Source of the DNA: Cristatella mucedo
Taxonomy: Eukaryota; Bryozoa; Phylactolaemata; Cristatellidae
Reading direction: 5' to 3'
DNA length: 64,000 bases
Assembly: GCA_009760855.2 (NCBI GenBank)
Contig: WPIO01000015.1
Coordinates: 5,935,001 to 5,999,000, forward strand
Shown here in pieces: positions 60,796 through 64,000 of the stretch. Position numbers and translations under genes: made by a program. Each line of letters starts with the position of its first letter. Within the stretch, counting starts at the first letter, position 1. The notes beneath the pieces were generated by a model. That model saw only the letters and a list, made by a program, of their open reading frames with translations, was not told where the DNA came from and ran no database searches.

Positions 60796-62907
60796 ATTTA
60801 TTAAAAATGAATGAATTTATAAACAGCCGGCGGAGCCCTGTCCTGCCCTACCGGGGTCGCGGGTGCTATCCGCGACTCCCGGTTCAGTGACAGGGACCAC
60901 ACGGAGATGGCATCCGGAACGCAATGCCACTGCAGCGTCCTCCATTCGTTCCGCGAGCGAAATGCCGAAGTTCCGGCCTGCCACCGCCAGGTTGTGCACG
61001 CTGCCGTCAAACGGCGCCGTCGCGTCGACGAGCCCGCGTCGGTGCCATGGTCAATCCCCGCGGTCCGGCGTGAGAGCCGGACCACGGGCGAGCGGAAAGG
61101 CGCGACCTGCCGAGGGGCAGGAGCGTGTGGCGGCGGCGGCGGCGGCCGAAAGAGCCCCGATTACCCGGCGACCCAGAACCGAGTTACGGCGGCGGGCCGT
61201 TGTCGCCTGCGGCATCGGCCGGCAGTGGCCTTAGCACTCGCGGACGGTCTCAGCCTCGGTGCGACAGAGACGGTTGCTAACGTGCTCGCTCGAGTGGGCT
61301 GGGCGCATTCGAACTGCACTTTCGCTGAGGCCTTCGTGGGCGTGCGGATTGGCGCCGGAGCTTGCCGTCGGTTGTGGAGCCATTTGCCGAGCTCGCATTC
61401 ATCTTTCGCTAACCGGACGGCAGCATTCTGAGATTCGGCCGCGCTTCGAGCGAGCGAGCGAGCGCGCGCGCGGCGGCGGCGGCCTTGCGACTGGAGTCCT
61501 CGGTCGCAGAGGTAGCGCACGAGGAGGAGCGGCAGGAACACGTCGCGTGGGCCACGAAGCGAAGCGAGCCGCGCGAACGCGTCCGTGCGCGCCGCTCGCC
61601 GGAGCAGCGCCAGCCGCACTCGGCGGGCGCTGCTCCGAGGGTGCGGAGCCGACGACGCCGACGACGACGAAGGTCGTAGGACACGCCCGTGCGTGCCTCA
61701 GGAAAGAAAAAGTCAATTTCAGCAGCGTGTTCGAAACGGGACTCGGAAGCTATTCAGCTCGTCCGTTCGAGGCCGGCTCGACGACGTCAGGCCAGACTCG
61801 CGTTGGAAATCGCCGCCGCTCTTTAGCCGGAGGGCCGAAGTAGGTCGAAATCAAAAGCTGGCAGCGCAGCAGTCGCCGCGCTTTTGCAGTCCGCTGTCTC
61901 ATTGCCGGAGGAAGGGTGGGAGCGCGTGGGGGGCGTGGTTAGCGCGCACGATGCACAGGCTCGATGAGCAATGATTTTTCGAGAAAACTCTCGGTCGTCA
62001 ATGGAAAGCCGGTGTCTCAACGGAGTGATTAAACGGCTGGACTTAAACGCTGGACTGGAGACAAGTTCAACAGCGCACTGGAAAGTCGAAACTTCAACGC
62101 TGGACTGGAAGTCGCCGCTCGTCAGGCCAGCGGCTGCTGCAGCGGCGCGAGGCCTGAGCGAGCGACGTCGGCGCGGCCGAATTCGCTAATTGCGAGAGAT
62201 TGAGCATTTGCATATCTCATGAAGCCGGCGAGATTTCTCCATCTAATTCAGATGCAGTGCTGATGAGCTCAGTATTCTTTTATTACTAGCAAGCGACACA
62301 ATGCATTTCCCCTCAGCTCTGCCGGTGGGGGGGGTGTCTGAGTTACCGCCGCCGCTCGTCGGGCCGCGCTGCAGCGGCACGAGCGAGCGACGCCGGCGCG
62401 GCCGAATGCGATGCGATTTTCATCAGTGGCTGTAGAAACGCCATCAGAGATCGATTCGGAATGGGAGCTCTCGGAAAAAAAACTCCTCGGCCGCTCCAGA
62501 GGCGCGCCGAAAGCGACGGCTGCCCGAAGGCCGCTGCCGTCGCCGCCGCCTCGCAGAAACGCCCGGATGAGCGGCGATGAGCTTCGAAGGGGCGCCGCCG
62601 CTGGCGGCGGCGCGTCGAACCCCCGCATCCGCAGAAAATTGGGTCAACCTCGTTAGCTGCGAGCTCGACGGGTGAGACGGACGACAGAAAGCGCGCCGCC
62701 TTCAGCTGAAACGACTTTAAAAACTGTCTAAAGCAAAATTGATGCGCACCCATCCCCGAAGAGCTCCCGCAGCAGGCGCGTCGGCACAGCGACGGCGGAG
62801 ACCGCCTCTGAACTTGTCTGTAAACGGAAGCGGAAATAACATCCGGAAACAAAATCACCTCTTGGGCCGCAGGTAAAGTGCGACGGCTCCGCGTAGAAAA
62901 AATGTGA
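60796..62907. promoter_or_regulatory. CpG-rich stretch, no gene assigned
   Basis: Very GC-rich with (GCGC) and (GGC) runs near 61135-61150 and 61450-61490. Overlapping Arg/Ala-rich open frames occur on both strands, none with a recognised domain. An ATTTGCATA word lies at 62206. It could be a CpG island serving a gene beyond the window or an unrecognised local gene. Confidence 0.3.
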
Positions 62908-63068
62908 ACCTATTTAACAGCCTCTCTTGTGGCCTTTTACGGCTTTCGCCACCGCTTGCAGCGGCAGTAAAGGATCTGCCCCCGCCGCAGGATTCGAACC
63001 CACGACCTCGGGACCGAGATCGTGAAGAGCAACCACCTTACCTGGTGTGCCATTACGGCTAAAACCAT
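62908..63068 (-). mobile_element. SINE1b, minus, full length
   Basis: On the minus strand: head AGCCGTAATGGCACACCAGG and TAAGGTGGTTGCTC, B box GGGTTCGAATCCTGC, body AGATCCTTTACTGCCGCTGC, tail AAGCCGTAAAAGGCCACAAG and AGAGGCTGTTAAATAGG. Confidence 0.87.
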
Positions 63069-64000
63069 TGACAGCCCTCGCCCTCTGAGAACTGACTCGA
63101 GGCTCGCGCGCCGAAGGCGGAGCCGCTTAGGACGGACCCGCTCGAAACAGGTTGGATCTCCCTCCGAAGAAACTAGCTTGCCGACGTGGGCCGGCCGCGT
63201 GCTGGGCGCGGTAGAAGCATGCCACTTCAGAGCCGCTCATATGCCAAGCCCCGTACAGGACTTCCCCGGACGTTCGCTAGACGCTGCGAACGGAGAGGCA
63301 GCCGGACTTCCATCGGTAGGGTTGAGGGGGAGCTCCCGGCATGCCAGCGGCGGCCGCCGCTCCGGATCGCCTTCTAACGGCGCCAGGACCCCTTGGCTAC
63401 CTGCCGCCGATCCCTTCCGCCCGCCCGCAGGCCTGCCCCTAGACTGCTGCCGGACTGACCGGACGTCGCTCCGGGGATCGCCGCGCCGCCGAAACTTGCA
63501 CTTCTCCACCGTGCTTCGTGCCACTATCGCAGCGAACGACGACGTAGCTTTGAAATCATAGCCTCGCAAGCCTCGCTTTTGCGGTAGAAACTGAGTCGTC
63601 GGCACGCGTCGCTCGATTTATTGCTGCCCGCCCGCGCATTTGCCAAGGGAACCGGCGAACTTTCTCTGACCGAGCGCTTCAAAAAAAAAGGTTGAAACTA
63701 AGTGCGCGGCTTAAGTATCTGCTCGATCGATCTAGTCCTAAGGGCCCGAACGAGATACTGGTGCATGAGCGCTGGCAAAAGTGGTGGCTTCTGCGTCAAA
63801 GTTCTTTACCGCTAACGAAGCGCTCGTACCTCGGCGCTAGTCCTCGCCAACACGTGACGGGCGGCGACGGAGCGGGCGGCCGCGCCGCCGCGAAGTGGGG
63901 CTAACGAGTCGCAGACTTTGCCTCGGTGCACGCACGGTAAGCCGACAGAAGCAGCTCACGACAGAAATATGATGGGCAGCTGTAGCTCAATACAGCAAGT
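63069..64000. other. GC-rich end of window, no gene assigned
   Basis: Open frames on both strands (63022-63561 +, 63237-63605 -) are Arg/Ala/Ser-rich and overlap. No motif or splice pattern could be defended. Confidence 0.35.

Noticed and set aside
59163-63561. Long Arg/Ala/Pro-rich frames in the CpG-rich right end
   Set aside because: They overlap each other on both strands and lack motifs; typical of GC-rich non-coding DNA.

Overview
The window is animal (metazoan) genomic DNA, probably from an invertebrate bilaterian. Spliced exons have GT-AG borders, non-coding space is large, microsatellites are abundant, and dozens of decayed non-LTR retrotransposon (LINE) and tRNA-derived SINE copies are present. 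I cannot name the species. No bacterial, plasmid or phage feature is visible.

Two protein-coding genes are well supported. At 5036-5869 (+) there is an apparently intronless tyrosyl-DNA phosphodiesterase 2-like (TDP2) gene with all four catalytic motifs and a poly(A) signal about 100 bases downstream. From 34747 down to 18839 (-) there is an RBMS / Alan-shepard type single-stranded nucleic-acid-binding gene. It has two RRM domains in ten coding exons, one of them a 38-nt micro-exon, and I reconstructed it from splice sites. Every junction keeps phase, giving 482 residues from the first visible Met. Glutamine/histidine-rich coding sequence runs upstream of that Met to a splice acceptor, so the true 5' end probably lies further right. 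A weak candidate first coding exon is at 44815-44865, about 700 bases from paired NRF1-like sites at 45561-45588.

Most of the rest is repeats. LINE family A (L2/CR1-like) has copies at 1-2004, 6286-6460, 12470-14165, 19157-21370, 36275-36390 and 55165-55345, and ends in a conserved hairpin followed by an ATT-rich tail. LINE family B has a long decayed copy at 7636-11410 and many 3' pieces, and ends in ACATT repeats. SINE1 is a tRNA-headed SINE (17 pieces found) whose tail resembles LINE B. SINE2 is a tRNA-headed SINE (4 copies) whose tail is the LINE A hairpin. Together these suggest two LINE-SINE partnerships, with the SINEs borrowing the LINE 3' ends recognised by the partner reverse transcriptases.

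The right third (about 43-64 kb) alternates repeats with CpG-rich, promoter-like stretches (43.3-45.8, 58.5-60.0 and 60.8-64.0 kb). I could not assign genes to these apart from one unrecognised candidate exon at 50205-50588. Structural oddities include a perfect 138-bp palindrome built on (AT)42 at 60524-60661, an inverted duplication inside a LINE B 3' end at 7325-7365, CU-rich tracts in two introns of the RBMS-like gene, and a microsatellite expansion inside a LINE A hairpin at 55214-55325.
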